This document shows positions 12,336 to 24,455 of a DNA stretch of 64,000 nucleotides, piece after piece. The notes beneath the pieces were generated by a model. The model ran no database searches. It saw nothing but the letters and a program-made list of their open reading frames with translations, and was not told the DNA's origin. A program made the position numbers and the translations under genes. Location of the stretch: NCBI GenBank assembly GCA_025617745.1, contig CM046863.1, positions 58,231,585 through 58,295,584 on the forward strand, in the 5' to 3' direction. The DNA comes from Heliocidaris erythrogramma (Eukaryota; Echinodermata; Echinoidea; Camarodonta; Echinometridae). Numbering within the stretch: position 1 is the first letter of the stretch; each line of letters opens with the position of its first letter.

Positions 12336-12754
12336 CCCCGGTTGATCACCCCCCCCCCCCATCAGTGCGACAGCCCTGCACCATTCGACCGACTTTGCCT
12401 TGTATGGGGCGCCAAGTGTTCACCGACTTATTCTGTACAAACTTGCCTCATTTTGTAACAAAATTCACTCAGAACTCGTTTTTGTTACAAAATTGTTGAA
12501 CAGCTATTCATTTTGTAGCAAATTGAATTTAAAAAGGTAATTTTGTAACAACAAAAATATTTGGTTACCACATTAATATTACAGAATCATTTTATCCTTT
12601 CTCATTTGATGAAATTATTTTGTCCATTCGCATTGTGTAACCATTGAATGAATATGACAAAATCATTTTGTTCATTTCTATTCTGTAACCAAAATAATTC
12701 TGTAATAAAATTATCATTTCAAAATTTGTTTTGTCCACTTTTGTAACGAAAGTC
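12336..12754. repeat. Motif-rich AT region (attttgtaac)
   Basis: The word ttttgtaac, or close variants such as tctgtaacc, recurs in both orientations through 12420-12750. No boundaries can be drawn. It could be the interior of a decayed palindromic element. Confidence 0.45.
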
Positions 12755-12980
12755 AGTAGTAGTAGCAGTAGTATAAGTAGTGGTAGTAGTAATAGTAGTA
12801 CTATAAGTGGTGTTAGTAGTAGTAGTAGTAGCAGCAGTAGTAGTAATAGAAGTAGTGGTAGTAGTAGTAGTAGCAGTAGTAGTATTAGTAGTAGAAGTAG
12901 TAGTAGTGATAGTAGTAGCAATAATAATAGTAATAATAATAATGATAATGATTGTGATAATGATGATAATGATAATAAAT
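12755..12980 (+). repeat. (AGT)n trinucleotide array
   Basis: An imperfect AGT repeat passing into AAT and GAT triplets on the right. Its six frames give poly-Ser, poly-Val, poly-Leu and poly-Thr, which are not genes. Confidence 0.95.
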
Positions 12981-13921
12981 GTGTTGGGCATCAGGTACAT
13001 CTAGAATATTAAATCAGGTTATAATTATTTTGATATCACACACTCCGGCTCTTCCTATTCTTATTAGATTTACATGTATTGATCTTCTTATTGTAATTTT
13101 CATACTGTGCGTGTCAATTATCCTTTGATTTTTGTTTCCTATAACGTGGTCCATGTGTGTTGTGTAGTTTCATGTTTGAAATGTTTGAAAAATAAGAGTA
13201 GTTGCAGTCAAGTGCTAACTTGAGCACCATCAACAGGTAGTTTGAAAAAGAAAAGAAAAGGGGAATGTGAATAGTTACTTGGGAGAGAGAGAGAGAAAGC
13301 GAGAGGAAACAAAGGCAAAAACAAAAATGTTGTGAATTTGGGGATAAAGAGGTAGAGATAACTAGAAGGAGAGGTGCAGGAATAAAAAGATAGGGGAAAC
13401 GCGAGAAAAAAAAAACCCGTCTAATGAAGAACTTGTTTAAGCCTACAAGAAAAAAATTTACGTTTCTTGGTTGTTGTACTAGCTATCCAACAAGGACAAG
13501 TTATACTTATGTTCAAATATGTTAAATGTTTGAGTTAATTTCAAAACCGTGTCAAGTGAGTTCCAATGTTGGGGTCCAGTTAGTTTGCAGGCACAAACCC
13601 TGGTCAGTCGTAAAAAAGAGTCTGCGCTGCGAGACTACAATATGTCATGTAATAAGCTGCCCCAACCACGATCAGTATGTAGCTGGATTAGGCTCCTCTC
13701 ATAGACACAATGATAAAGTGTCAAAATAGGGTATGTGTTTGCAGACTAGGGTCCAGTATTATACGAATGTTTTTGGAACGTGGAGGGCGAAAGAGATTAG
13801 ACTGCCTATACAATATAATACGTGTCTTACATACATAAGGGTAAAGGTGACATTTAAAGTTAAAATAATACACTTAATTGTTCATAAAACAGGTTAATAT
13901 CTTTCATTAATCCATTATCTA
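12981..13921. other. Unassigned, no gene seen
   Basis: An A/G-rich patch lies at 13240-13430. The only ORF of note (13526-13729) has no recognisable domain and no supporting splice or promoter context. Confidence 0.5.
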
Positions 13922-15135
13922 ACACAGGTCCTATAACTATACAAATGTTAAAATGGCATTAAGTTGATATATAAATATTCAAGTACAAAGACGTTACACA
14001 ACCATGCCATAGAAAGTGCAACTACAATCTCAGAAGATCGGGTAGCTTTATAGCAAAAACAGGAACCCATACATCCTCTTTGAAACAAGCTCACAGAATG
14101 TGCCTGAGGATTAACAGCTATCTGGCTATAGCTGCAACAATACTAAACTGCTAAAGGCAACTCCAGTTTATAGGAGATACAGTCTGCGCATGAGCAGACA
14201 AAAGGTCATTTGTACCAAAGTATAAAACAAACTGAGAAACAAACAGCTAAGTGATCATGAGAGATCTGGGGGTTTTTATTCATCAACAATGCATTTCATG
14301 GTACACAGGTGGATTTTTTTTTTCAAAAAAAGAAAGGGTTAAACCGGGGAACAGAGATATCAATGAAGCATCTCCATCATTTTAGGAGTTGCTAAGGTGG
14401 AACCGCTTCACGTTTAAAAGATCTGGGTCTTTGGTACCACCTTAATTACAAACTGTTTTATTATCCATAGACATTATTTGTCTAGATAGCTAATGGGGAT
14501 TTTGTCGTAGATGTCATTTCCTGCTTTCTCGGAAGCGAGTCTTAAAGGCATTCAGTAACTTTGTGGAAGCTTGATTTAACAAATTGTTGAATTTTGATAT
14601 CTGTCTTGTATAATGATGTTCAGAAGGATAAATAAATAGCCAGGCATAGAAAGGTTTTCAAATATATAATGCTATTATTAAGATATCTGTGACTGAATAC
14701 TCATATTTCCGAAAGCGTATGGCCATACGCTTTAGTCTAACACTGAGTCAATGGGGAAAATGAGTCTGGCATTTCCGGTCATTTGCATATGTTTACTTTT
14801 GTGAAGCACATGGTGATTTTGAAGTGCTTTTTTCCGCATGGGCTTCATTTTTACACCATATTACATACACTGATAGCATGCAAGGCCAGACAGCTCAGAT
14901 TTTATCAAGCCTCCACAAAGTTACTGAATGCCTTTAATATCTGCCCATTATGATTCATAGAGCAAATGTAAAACTGTACAAGTGTGGTAGATGCATGTTG
15001 GAAAGAGTTTTTTATGAACATTGTTCATCCTTCCCAAACTAGAGCTTTAAAACCTTCATCAGTGATACGGACAAGGGCAAAATAACGCACATTTTTAACA
15101 AAGTCATATTGTTGAAAACAGGTTTATCATAATTG
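13922..15135 (+). repeat. R1-related block, variant copy c
   Basis: It begins with the R1 start word and follows R1 for about 250 bp (agctttatagcaaaaacagg, ctatctggctatagctgc, gcgcatgagcagacaaaag). It then continues in a version shared only with the copy at 15985-17665 and ends near aacaggtttat. A TTAA-flanked MITE interrupts it at 14546-14933. Confidence 0.75.
14546..14933. mobile_element. TTAA-flanked MITE (388 bp)
   Basis: The terminal inverted repeats of about 34 bp are nearly perfect (AGGCATTCAGTAACTTTGTG at the left, its complement at the right), with TTAA at 14542-14545 and 14934-14937. The empty site is visible at about 17388-17405, where ctcttaatatctgccc is continuous. Near its centre is a perfect 22-bp palindrome (14712-14733, half-site AAAGCGTATGG). 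TTAA duplication with AGG ends fits Kolobok-type elements better than piggyBac (CCC ends). It is non-autonomous, with no ORF. Confidence 0.9.
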
Positions 15136-15200
15136 TTATGTCATGCTTGTTCCATGACATTTGCTCCTGTGACAATTATTCCCGTCTATCCTTGCCATGC

Positions 15201-15257
15201 CTAATCCTAAACCTAAAACTAACCCTAGCCCTTATCTTAACCCTAATCCTAATCTTA
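15201..15257 (+). repeat. Degenerate telomere-like CCTAA string
   Basis: About nine imperfect units such as cctaat, cctaaa and ccctaa. This is probably an interstitial telomeric or telomere-derived repeat; a similar string lies at 47125-47172. Confidence 0.6.
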
Positions 15258-15351
15258 AAAATAAATATGAGTTCTGGTCATGATATGATTGCAGGGCCTT
15301 CAGTGAGAACAGTATATAATACTGATAAGGCTACCCTGGGTAAAAGAAGAC

Positions 15352-15352
15352 A

Positions 15353-15404
<52 letters not shown>
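15352..15404 (+). repeat. (ATT)n array immediately upstream of a LINE fragment
   Basis: About 17 ATT units. A second run of the same triplet ends the LINE fragment at 15885-15914. Confidence 0.95.
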
Positions 15405-15406
<2 letters not shown>

Positions 15407-15883
15407 TACTCCCTAAATTTTCCCATGTTACATTATTGTTAAGAGAATTACATTGGCTGCCTATACGAAAAAGATTTGAATTTAAGATGTTAATGGTAGT
15501 TTATAAAGCACTAAATGGTCAGGCCCCTAGTTACATAACTGAATTATTGAATTTAAAATCTCAAACCCATGGTCATAATCTTCGTAGTACACAAGACCCG
15601 CTGACATTGCAGATTCCCCAAATTAGAACAAAAATAACACTTGGTGACCGATCATTTTTCTGTGCAGCTCCTAGACTATGGAATAAATTACCCATAGATA
15701 TCAGGGCATCTCAAACGTAACAAAGCTTTAAAACAAACGTGAAAACCTATTTGTTTAAAAGTTGACTTAATATCATTTATGGTCATGCATTAAATCATAT
15801 ATACCATTGTCCATTAGAATAGCATCTAGGAGCTCTTGCAGCGCAGTATAATATATAAATATAGTTTCTGCGCTCTATAAATG

Positions 15884-15914
<31 letters not shown>
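15405..15914 (+). mobile_element. 5'-truncated CR1/L2-type LINE 3' end
   Basis: Only the last part of ORF2 and the 3' UTR remain. The 3' UTR has the word gcgctctataaatgatttatt followed by (ATT)n, the same design as the LINE at 49-1900 (ggcgctttagaaatagcatg then ATT units, read on the minus strand). The truncated 5' end abuts an ATT array, so either the element landed in an ATT microsatellite or this is a dimer joined through an earlier tail. Confidence 0.85.
15430..15765 (+). pseudogene. LINE ORF2 C-terminal fragment
   Basis: It encodes the conserved C-terminal tail of CR1/L2 reverse transcriptases: LHWLPIRKRFEFKMLMVVYK, then YITELL, LRS, GDRSFFCAAPRLWNKLPIDI, and after an in-frame TAA at 15718-15720, SFKTNVKTYLFKS and the natural TGA at 15763-15765. 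The RT catalytic domain is missing by 5' truncation. It is not functional. Confidence 0.88.
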
Positions 15915-15984
15915 GTATCGGAATGCTCTCATACCAATGCGTCGTATGAATATATATATATATAACATGGTGCGTCTAACATCT

Positions 15985-17665
15985 TTCATTAATCCATTAT
16001 CTAACATAGGTCCTATAACTATACAAGTTTTAGATATATGTTCGACATGTATATCAAGGGCAATGATGAAGAGTAGAGTTAAAGGACAATTAACCCCACG
16101 TGATATTCTAGATGCACCTATTGTCTGCTACGTCTTTCCATGGAGGCTGCCATTTTGTGCATGACACGGATCATTAGGTACCATATGCATTGATAATAGC
16201 CTACCTTTACAACAGATACGTCGCTTTGTTCTGATTGTATTACGATTGTTATTGGCCATGGGCCTAGATAATTGACGACCCATGAGTTCTAATAGCCATC
16301 CTGTAAAGCAGATTCCTCGCTTTGTTTTGGTATTGTTACGATTGTCTCCGTCCTTGACGTATATTTTTTATGAAGTATATTTTTTATGAACAAATTAAGA
16401 CCTTTTAAAAAATATATAAAACTAAACTTACATTTCAGAATATGTGACTTTATCTAATATATATTTGTCCTCTAAAAATCAATTACAAGTTAACGATGAA
16501 GGAAATTTTACTTGGGATGAAAAATATGTTCGTGTACACATAAAGTAATGGCAGCCCCCTTATTATTGCTAGCAGACGATAACTTGGCTGGAAAATAGTG
16601 ATTTATATCTATATCCTGTGTTTTTACATGAAATTGCATGTATCAAATAAGAGGCATATACTACACCATTCAAAATAAGCTAATTCATACGCTGAGGTTA
16701 ATTTCCCTTTAAAATGGCATCAAATCAATAATTATATATTAAAGTAGAATGATGATTACACACAAATATACCATAGAAATCGAAATTGAAATCCAAGAAT
16801 AGCGGGAAGCTCTATAGCAAAAACAGGAAGCCTAATATCCTTGTTGAAAGGAATCTTATAGGCTGTGCCTGGGTGTAACCATCTAGCTGGCTATAGCTGC
16901 ATAAAACAGAAGGCAACACTATAAAACAGAATGCTACAGACTATATACGTGGTACGGATGGTTCTAGGACAAGTGCCCCCTGGACAATTTCCCCCTGTAC
17001 TACCAGCCCCATTCAGGACAACACTCCAGTTAGGAGATGCAATATGCGTATAAGCAGAAAAATATCATTTGTATCAACGAGAACAATAACAGATATTGAT
17101 CATGAGTGTTATATAATTATGCAATTATGGGTTATTTATCATCAACAATGCATTTCATGCTACACAGATGGATTTTCCCCCCAAAGAATGTGGGAACAGA
17201 GACCTCATGAATCATCATCATTTTAGGGGTGATTTATATATATTGCCTAAGATGGAACCTATCTATGTTTAACAGATTTGAATAATTGGGGTCTTTGGTA
17301 CCACAGTAGTTACAAACTGAACTATTCTCCTTAGACATTGGATAGCTAATCGGGCCTATGTCGTAGATTTAATTTCCTACTTTGCTAAAAGCCACTCTTA
17401 ATATCTGCCCATTATGATTCATATAGCAAATGTAAGACTCGTGATAAACCTCAAGGGATATAATCAAAAACACTGTTTCTTCATTCATGAAGATTCAACA
17501 GAACCCGCTGGAACAAGTGGGGTATAGATGCATGTGGGAATAGAGATTACATAAACATTGTGCATCGTTCCCTACAGCTGTGAAATATTTATTTTATCCA
17601 TGATACAGACAAGGCAAAATAACACACATTTTTGTCATTGTTTAAAACAGGTTTATAATGTTGTA
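15985..17665 (+). repeat. R1-related block, variant copy d
   Basis: It shares catctttcattaatcc and the R1 start word with copy c, and follows it to aaaacaggtttat near 17655. It is interrupted by a TTAA MITE (16083-16708) and supplies the empty site for the MITE in copy c. Confidence 0.75.
16083..16708. mobile_element. TTAA-flanked MITE (626 bp), same family as 54705-56959
   Basis: TTAA lies at 16079-16082 and 16709-16712. The ends are AGGACAATTAACCCC and the complement of AGGGAAATTAACCTC. The empty site is in R1 copy b at about 6906-6925, where gtagagttaaaatggcatc is continuous. Internal arms continue the palindrome (ggctgccattttgtgc against gtaatggcagccccc). No ORF. Confidence 0.92.
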
Positions 17666-19310
17666 ATATCATTTGCCTTCTCTTTTTTCACAATAGTACT
17701 TTACGTATCAGGACTACTTCGTTTCTCACACTAGATTCTTCTTCTTGCGTGCGGTTGCCAACTTCTGTCAAGATCAGTCATACGGGAATGCTGGTTGACA
17801 GCCAGTTTACAGTGCCATCAACAACTGATATGTTAAGCCTAACTGATGACTACATGCTAACCGGTCAATCTGACATGGTGTGTTGGAGGAAATATATAAT
17901 AAAAAGATGAGTCGCTGAACAGACTTGTGTGCTTGCACTCTTAGCTCAAGTTAGAAGAGTCAAGAATAGTTTTGTGTATAAAATGTCAAAAACATATGAG
18001 AGAAAAAAATAATGGGGCTTCATCTGATGGTGGTGAGAGGATGGATTGCCCCGGGTAGCATTATTAACCTTAGGATACTTAAGATATTTTAGCCCATGTC
18101 TGGATCCTAAATTCAAAAGAAAAATGGGAAAATTAAAAGAAGTTGATTTTTCAGTCCGGGGAATGCAGATGAAAAAGAGTTATGGCGTGCTTGTGCGCGC
18201 GCATGTGTGGGCGTACCGTGTGTGTGTGTGTGTGTTGAGGGATCATACTAACTCTCCTCCAATACAAACTCTGTGTCGTAAAGAGTGAATACACAAACTT
18301 TGCTCTAAACTAATAAACCTTTTAAAATTATGCCGCTATCTACACGACGAAAAGGGAGGTGCTTCTGCCTTCATTGCCTTGTGGTTTTATAATAGTGACG
18401 TGTGCAAAAGTAGCTCTATTTAGCTTTGGGGAATGCAGCGGCGATACTCATTGGTTCCTTGGGGAGCCTTCATTTGCATATTTCATTTTCGTAACCTATT
18501 ACATGAAGAACATGATAACGTTTGATGCATAGTTTTGCACAGGTCACCTAACAATAAATTCGTCCATCCAACCGGACGAGGAAAATCGTGTGATGCCCAC
18601 TTAAAAGAATAATACATTATTATTTATTGTCAAATATGATCGAGATCACCAGTCTGCATGTACACCACTGCAAATTGCCCGTAACTATTTCAAGAGAAAA
18701 GTCACAACAGGTCTAACAATTTCCTTTTGTTAGATTGCTCTACCATTCATCTCTGCTAAGCTCGTATATGATTCCACGCCGAAATATTCCACCTCGGAAA
18801 ACATGAGTCAGAAAAAAAGAACTTTAGCAACGGATAACACATTGGATTATTGAGTTATAGGATAAAGTGTGCGTTTAAATCATCTCTAGCAAATCTTGGA
18901 AATGAACTTTTGAAAACCCTCTCAATCTTCTCTCTCAAAGCTAAAGACGATCCACAACCACACCACCAGTTTCTATACCTCGTGGAAACATTTATGAGGA
19001 CAGGATCCACATTATTCCTAATCATCGGATTACATCCATTTAAATGTGAGTATATTATAACATCAGAGAGAGAGAGAGAGAGATAGTGGAAGAGAAAGAA
19101 AGATTAGACTGAAATGAAATGAAAAAAAAATAAACAAAAAAAGCTGTGCAATTGCTCTGTATGCGCTCATATGCACTAATGAAGGTACCTATCAAATCAA
19201 TCAATTTTGTATCATAATGGAGGAACCTAAAAGTATCCGCCAGCCCTGAATCAAATTATCACTGCGGCACTGCCCAATGGGTAATGCATACAAAAATACA
19301 TTTTACCGAC
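17666..19310. other. Unassigned, no gene seen
   Basis: It contains a short GT run (18220-18234) and a GA run (19061-19082). The 80-codon and 78-codon ORFs at 18046 and 18850 show no domain. No inverted repeat was recognised. Confidence 0.5.
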
Positions 19311-21448
19311 TAAAGCCTCGGTCACAAATACCATTAAAACTGCTCCGAATGCCGTACGAATGATTTTTACACTCTAAAAAGTGAAGTGCTGAAAAACGAG
19401 TGCTAATTGGAAGTTTGCACTTGACAGGCTATTTCTAACACCTCACGTGCCATTTGCGTCTGGGAGATGATAAGGTGCAGAAAATTGAGTGCTAAAAGTA
19501 AGTGCTAAATGTTAGGACGCTCGTTTTACACCTCAAGTGCTGACCAACGTCCCGTGATTTTAGCACCTGCACAATTCTGTGCTAATAAGCGATTTCGTAA
19601 TTAGGATTTCGCATGAGCAGATAAAGGTCATTTGACATAAACTGGCATTTTCGTTAAAATGCACTGAGATAAGCATCGACGGTGTAATGATTATTCATAT
19701 ATTCATTTAATTATACTTTTCATTAAATCCACTGAAAAGCAACAAAGTGTTCATTGATGGTTGGTATTTGACAGTCTGCCAAATGATAGCCAACTTGGTA
19801 ACAATGCGCTTTCCCAAGCATGCCAAGTGTTCATTGACGTGCTGTTCTAGTCACCTGGTCTACGATGTCTTTCTTTCATAGAGTTTGAATTCTGTAGGTT
19901 GCTATGTCGGCAAACTTACGTATTATCTTTCTTTGAAAAAATGCCTATCCTAATGAAAAAAGGGAAAGGTCATTTGCAAAAAGTTGCTCATGGGCCAATT
20001 ACGATATTACGCAACTGTAGGCAAGAGCCATCATCTGCTGCACAGGCATGGCGTGGTAAGTAAAAATTTAAGACATTAAATTTAGAACTTCTGTAATTTT
20101 ATGCGAATAAAGGCATCAAATAATGTGATATTTACATTAATTTTTGTGGTGGTGGATATGAAACATGATGAAAAGCAATGAAGTGGAAATGCCATGTTTC
20201 AGCATGTGTGGTGTGGCCAACCGTCTACGGTACGCGTTGTCGTTGACATGAAAATTGTTGATCATGCGGGGTCAGCCAGGCATGGGGCGCAATCGACCGC
20301 GCCGGCCGGGCCCGGGCCAAAAAGTTCGTGTGAAAAAAAATTTAGCGGCCCGGGCAGTTTGGAAGGCGGTGTGTGTGCTTTTTTTTTGGTCACGATTGTG
20401 GATTGCCTAAATGGAACAATTAAACCTCCAAAATTGCCACTTCTTGGTCTAAAGTAATTCTCAAATGATTTAATCCACAGCCATGGTTTTAGTCCATCAT
20501 CTATGTATACAACCAGTTCATATCAATCTAAAAATAAAATCTAGACTCTTAATAGTGTAGGGCTGTTTAACAGACTATAGAAGGGTGAGTTTTCAGCACT
20601 ATAGGTGTGATTTTTTTTTTTGTTCTTTAACACTATATTGTGTGCAAAAGTGTTAGCAATAGTAGTGCCGTTTTGGGGGCTCTAACATGGGTTATTTAAT
20701 GCACTAGAAGCGTGGTTTTGCGAGCTGCATGCGTCTAATAGCACCAGAAGTGTAAAAAGGCTTACACTTAAAGTGTTTAAGTAGCACTTGGACTGGTGTT
20801 GAATTTTAGCACTTGTGCAAGTGCTACTTTAGCACAATTTGTGCAGTCCCTATGCGTGCCCTTGCAGGTGGTGCCTCCAAATCTTGAGGTGCTAAAAATA
20901 GCACTTGATTTTTTAGAGTGTAAACCATTTCGTAAGATCTTCTCAAGAAAGCTGTACGAAACCAGCGTTCGTACACCGTTAGTAGACCGTTCGTAAGTTC
21001 GCAGCCTGGTCGATGGTCTTGTCCAAGATTTTTTTCAACGTCGTAAGAAACCCCCTCTTCGTAAAGCGGCCGTACGAACGTCGTAAGAACATCGTAAGAA
21101 CCACGGAAGATTTTGTAGGGTCCAGAGACAATTCTAGAGTCCAGAGACAATTCTAGAAGCCTTAAATTCTTACGATAATCGTGAAAACGCCTTAAGTAGT
21201 TCTTAGAGGGCTCTTGCGGCGTTCGTAAGAACGCCCTATACGAACGGAGATCCGTACAGCGCTCTTACGAACGATTCCTGGCGTTTGTAAGGCGTTCGTA
21301 AGGTGCTCGTAGGGCGTAGGTACACAATTTGTGCAATCGTCGAGTTTTACGGGTATAAAGCCAAACACACGAAGTTCAAATCAAACTTTCAACAGTCACT
21401 AATTTTCGAAGGCATCGTTCGTACCAACCTTTGTGACCGTAGCTTTGA
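19311..21448. mobile_element. TIR element with TAAAGCC-CGGTCACA ends (outer of a nest)
   Basis: The left end TAAAGCCTCGGTCACAAA and the right end, read as complement, TCAAAGCTACGGTCACAAA form imperfect terminal inverted repeats. The element is split by another at 19370-20920; without it the length is about 0.59 kb. Its interior (20925-21320) is packed with TTCGTAAG/GTTCTTACGA variants in both orientations. A related right end stands at 60142-60163. Confidence 0.78.
19370..20920. mobile_element. CACTCT-ended element with reiterated AGTGCTAA motif (nested)
   Basis: It starts CACTCTAAAAAGTGAAGTGC and ends with the complement of CACTCTAAAAAATCAAGTGC, with a TA duplication at 19368-19369 and 20921-20922. 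Both subterminal regions (19380-19600 and 20590-20900) are filled with AGTGCTAA and AGCACTT variants in both orientations. The middle (20130-20460) includes a GC-rich patch. No transposase is seen; the 87-codon ORF at 20194 has no domain. Confidence 0.8.
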
Positions 21449-22779
21449 ATACTAAAACATATTCTGTATAATGTGTTGAACGCATTCAGTCGTAGATAAT
21501 AAATGACTAGGGCGGGCACTAACACCTTCCTTCAAAAAGATATGAGACCCATTTACTTACTCGTAGATATTGGTTTATGAAAGGGTCCATTGTCTTGCTG
21601 AAATATTATTGTATTATCCAGCAATATCCAACAATAATGCACTCTTAATTGATCCCGTATTAAAGAAATACATAACTACCTTAGTTTGAAATTCCAGTTT
21701 TCCTGGATAAATTTTGAACGTTAAAATCACAGATTGAAAACACTTCTCTGGCGGGTGCAGGGAAAGATTTCATAGAACAGTTCTATGCATTGCTTCATAT
21801 AGAAAACTGAGAAAATTATTCATAAAACAAATGAATGCAGTTATCAACTAACCAAAAAGCCTTTTACTCCGTACAAAACTACTTGACAACTTTAGAAAGA
21901 TTTTACGAATATATGGCAAAGCAATCATTGTAAAATGAAATTTGCAGTTTGTTTACATAAACAATAATGGCATATAAAGATAAACAGTCGTAATATCTTC
22001 TAAGTAAGATTCTAAAAAATATGATCGTAGCTCTTGAATTCCAAATAAAGTAAATAGTAAGAGTCGAAACCCTTAATTTTCAAAATTTTAAAGCCCCCCC
22101 CCCCCTATTTGATTGTGTGCTACGGTCCTACGTTATCGATTTGATTCTGAATGTTTCGTGATGTGGTGCTTTTCTGTTGTCAGTGTAACTACCTAAATTC
22201 ACAATTTTTGTCCTTAAGGAAAAAGTGCTGAATGCTTAAAATCAAAGTCTGAAAAACACCTTTCTGGCGAGCGAGAAGGGCCTTTTTTATACACAAGCCC
22301 CAATACACAGTCTTTGTAGAGCTCTTTGTGAGCTATGCCATTGCCTACTGTGCCGCATCCTGAAATAAGATATGTCTACTTTCTATCAATACCACAAGTA
22401 ATATTTGTTCAAAGAAGTAAACATTATAAAAATTATAAAGGTTTACAGATACGTCGATCAGATTATTATTAGCAAACAATTATGATAAGCATCAACATAA
22501 CAATTGCGTTCTATTGGCCGCTGCAAAGTATTTCGCGTGCATGGAAGTTTACACATTAGTTTGCAAGGTGAAATGAGGTTCATTTGTACAAATATTCCAT
22601 TTCACAAACATTTATATATCATTTTCGGCTACAGCTTTGCTAAGACCATAATAATGGAATGAAGCAGTGTACTAAAAACAATAAGGCAATGTTGTCCTGT
22701 ATGAAAAATCATACCGGTGCGCGCATCGTGGTGCGTTCAAAGGACAGCATATAAAGGTCAATATTATTGTGCTCGGTAA
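21449..22779. other. Unassigned; weak internal direct repeat
   Basis: Two stretches resemble each other (about 21670-21755 and 22185-22275; shared words aactacct, tttctggcg). A C tract lies at 22094-22106. No gene is seen. Confidence 0.4.
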
Positions 22780-23280
22780 TAACGACCTTTATCTGCACAT
22801 GCGCAAATTATAATTACAAACTGCCTTATTGGCTTAAGTCTGCTACGGAGCTGTCTTAGATTTAGGGTGCAGCAAAATATTAATTAATAATAAAAAAAAA
22901 TCTTCGATTTATCATTTTGTTTTCATTACTCTTCTCATGAATGTCAAATATTTCCAAGTTTAAACTTCTTTACTGCTTCTTGCTTGATGAAAACGTATGT
23001 AAATACGAGGTCGTATATCTTGAACGGAGCTATTTGATATATATTAACTTTTCCTTTGTAATTAAATCACTTATATTGTATATTTCATTGTTAATCTCAG
23101 AATACAAATATACATTACCAGGAAATAGTGCAAATTAACATCGTCTGTATGAACGCTTCTATTATCAACCATTGTTCCTCTATATTTGCCTTTTTGGATT
23201 AGAAGATTTTGAACAAATTTCAAATCAAACTTGTCATTAGATTGTCAAAAAAAGTTTCCATGATTTAATGATAGAGTATT
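22780..23280 (+). repeat. Diverged R1 fragment, copy e
   Basis: It matches R1 copy a around 3395-3475 and 4190-4490 (ttcttgcttgatgaaaacg, caaccattgttcct, tatatttgcctttt, gattagaagatttt). It lacks the 0.7 kb foldback section in between. Confidence 0.75.
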
Positions 23281-23375
23281 AAGTAGCAAAAAAAATAAAT
23301 GTATTTCTGTTTCTTTTCATGATGTAAGTAGCCTTCAATCAAGGCGGCTGTGCTGCTCTGTCGATCTCCTGGTCG

Positions 23376-24098
23376 ATCCTCGAAACGCTCGGAATAGTCC
23401 TCTGATTGCGCATGAAGTCGACACAAGCGTGCAGCTTGCTGCACGCCGCCTTTATCACCCGTCAACGTCATCAATATTCATATATTCAAGACGACCGAGA
23501 CTGCATGCATCATTCAACAACCGTCCCAAACAGGGCAGTACGCGACTCGTTGACGTTTTTAACACACAGCTAGATTTAAACGAAAACCGTTGACTGAACG
23601 CTAATGTTCAACGCCTGTAACCAATCAAATAAAAGGAACCGGAACGGAAAAAAGTTGAGCTCTTCCATTATTCAGTGGGGACCAAATAGGGCAGATAACG
23701 GGATAAAGCTGAAATTATGTATACTTTGCTTTTCTCTTGATAAAAACTCCACTCACAAATAGATGTTTGTTAATTTTTCAAAAAGAAAATGGTCAACAGT
23801 CATACTTTTCTTATATACGCGGAAATTATCATGTCCTATTTGCGATAACAAATTTTTACTTTCCCCATGTTTGGAATCACGTCACGTCACAGAAGCTATT
23901 GATTTGTTCTTTTTCTCTACCAGGAACTGATTTATTCATGAAAGATTTTCGTAGAAAATTGACGAAATATTTCAAAGTTAAACATAAGAAAACAACAAGT
24001 AACGTTGACGGGTGCGTAGAGGCTATGTGCTGAGCAAGACTTCCCGTGCAATAATCAGAGGATGATTCGGCGGGTTTCGAGGATCGAAAAGGGGATCA
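23376..24098. mobile_element. Inverted-repeat element (~0.72 kb)
   Basis: The left arm (about 23376-23470) and the right arm (about 23995-24098) are complementary, with shared words cgatcctcgaaac, tcctctgatt and cacccgtcaacgtt. The ends and target duplication are not resolved. The 98-codon ORF at 23737-24033 runs through the right arm and shows no domain. Confidence 0.7.
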
Positions 24099-24139
24099 AC
24101 ACACTGAAAACTTTTTATTGGTCATTTGACTGACAAAAG

Positions 24140-24455
24140 ATTAGTCCAGATGGTGCCCATTTTGACTAACATTTAGAGTTGTTGGACTAAATAAAGGTTA
24201 ATCAGGCAACGACTGACTAATTTAAAATTAGTCCTGCATTGTTAGTCATCACAGCTTGAATAACTTAAGTTAGTCCTGCACAGTTAGTCAAAATGGCATG
24301 ACTAACTTTTGAGGCTACCTGACTAACATTTCATGCTGCTGGACTAATTTTTTGGTTAGTCCAGATGGTGCCCATTTTGACTAACTAGATTAGTCCAGAT
24401 GGCTGGACTAACATTCTGGACTAATTTATGTTTAGTCCTGCTCTCCTGACTAAGC
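24140..24455. repeat. Cluster of GACTAA/TTAGTC motifs
   Basis: I count 18 occurrences of GACTAA or its complement within about 315 bp, in mixed orientation and at irregular spacing. A possible left end, CACTGAAAAC, lies at 24102, but no matching right end was found, so this may be half of a motif-dense element like those at 19.4, 30.4, 47.3, 55.1 and 60.3 kb. Confidence 0.8.

Noticed and set aside
12592-13012. Poly-Leu, poly-Thr and poly-Ser ORFs
   Set aside because: Translations of an AGT trinucleotide array.
17824-17840. CTGATGA word as a second hammerhead
   Set aside because: No GAAA or complementary stems follow; the same is true of complements near 6009, 15057, 39827 and 50595.
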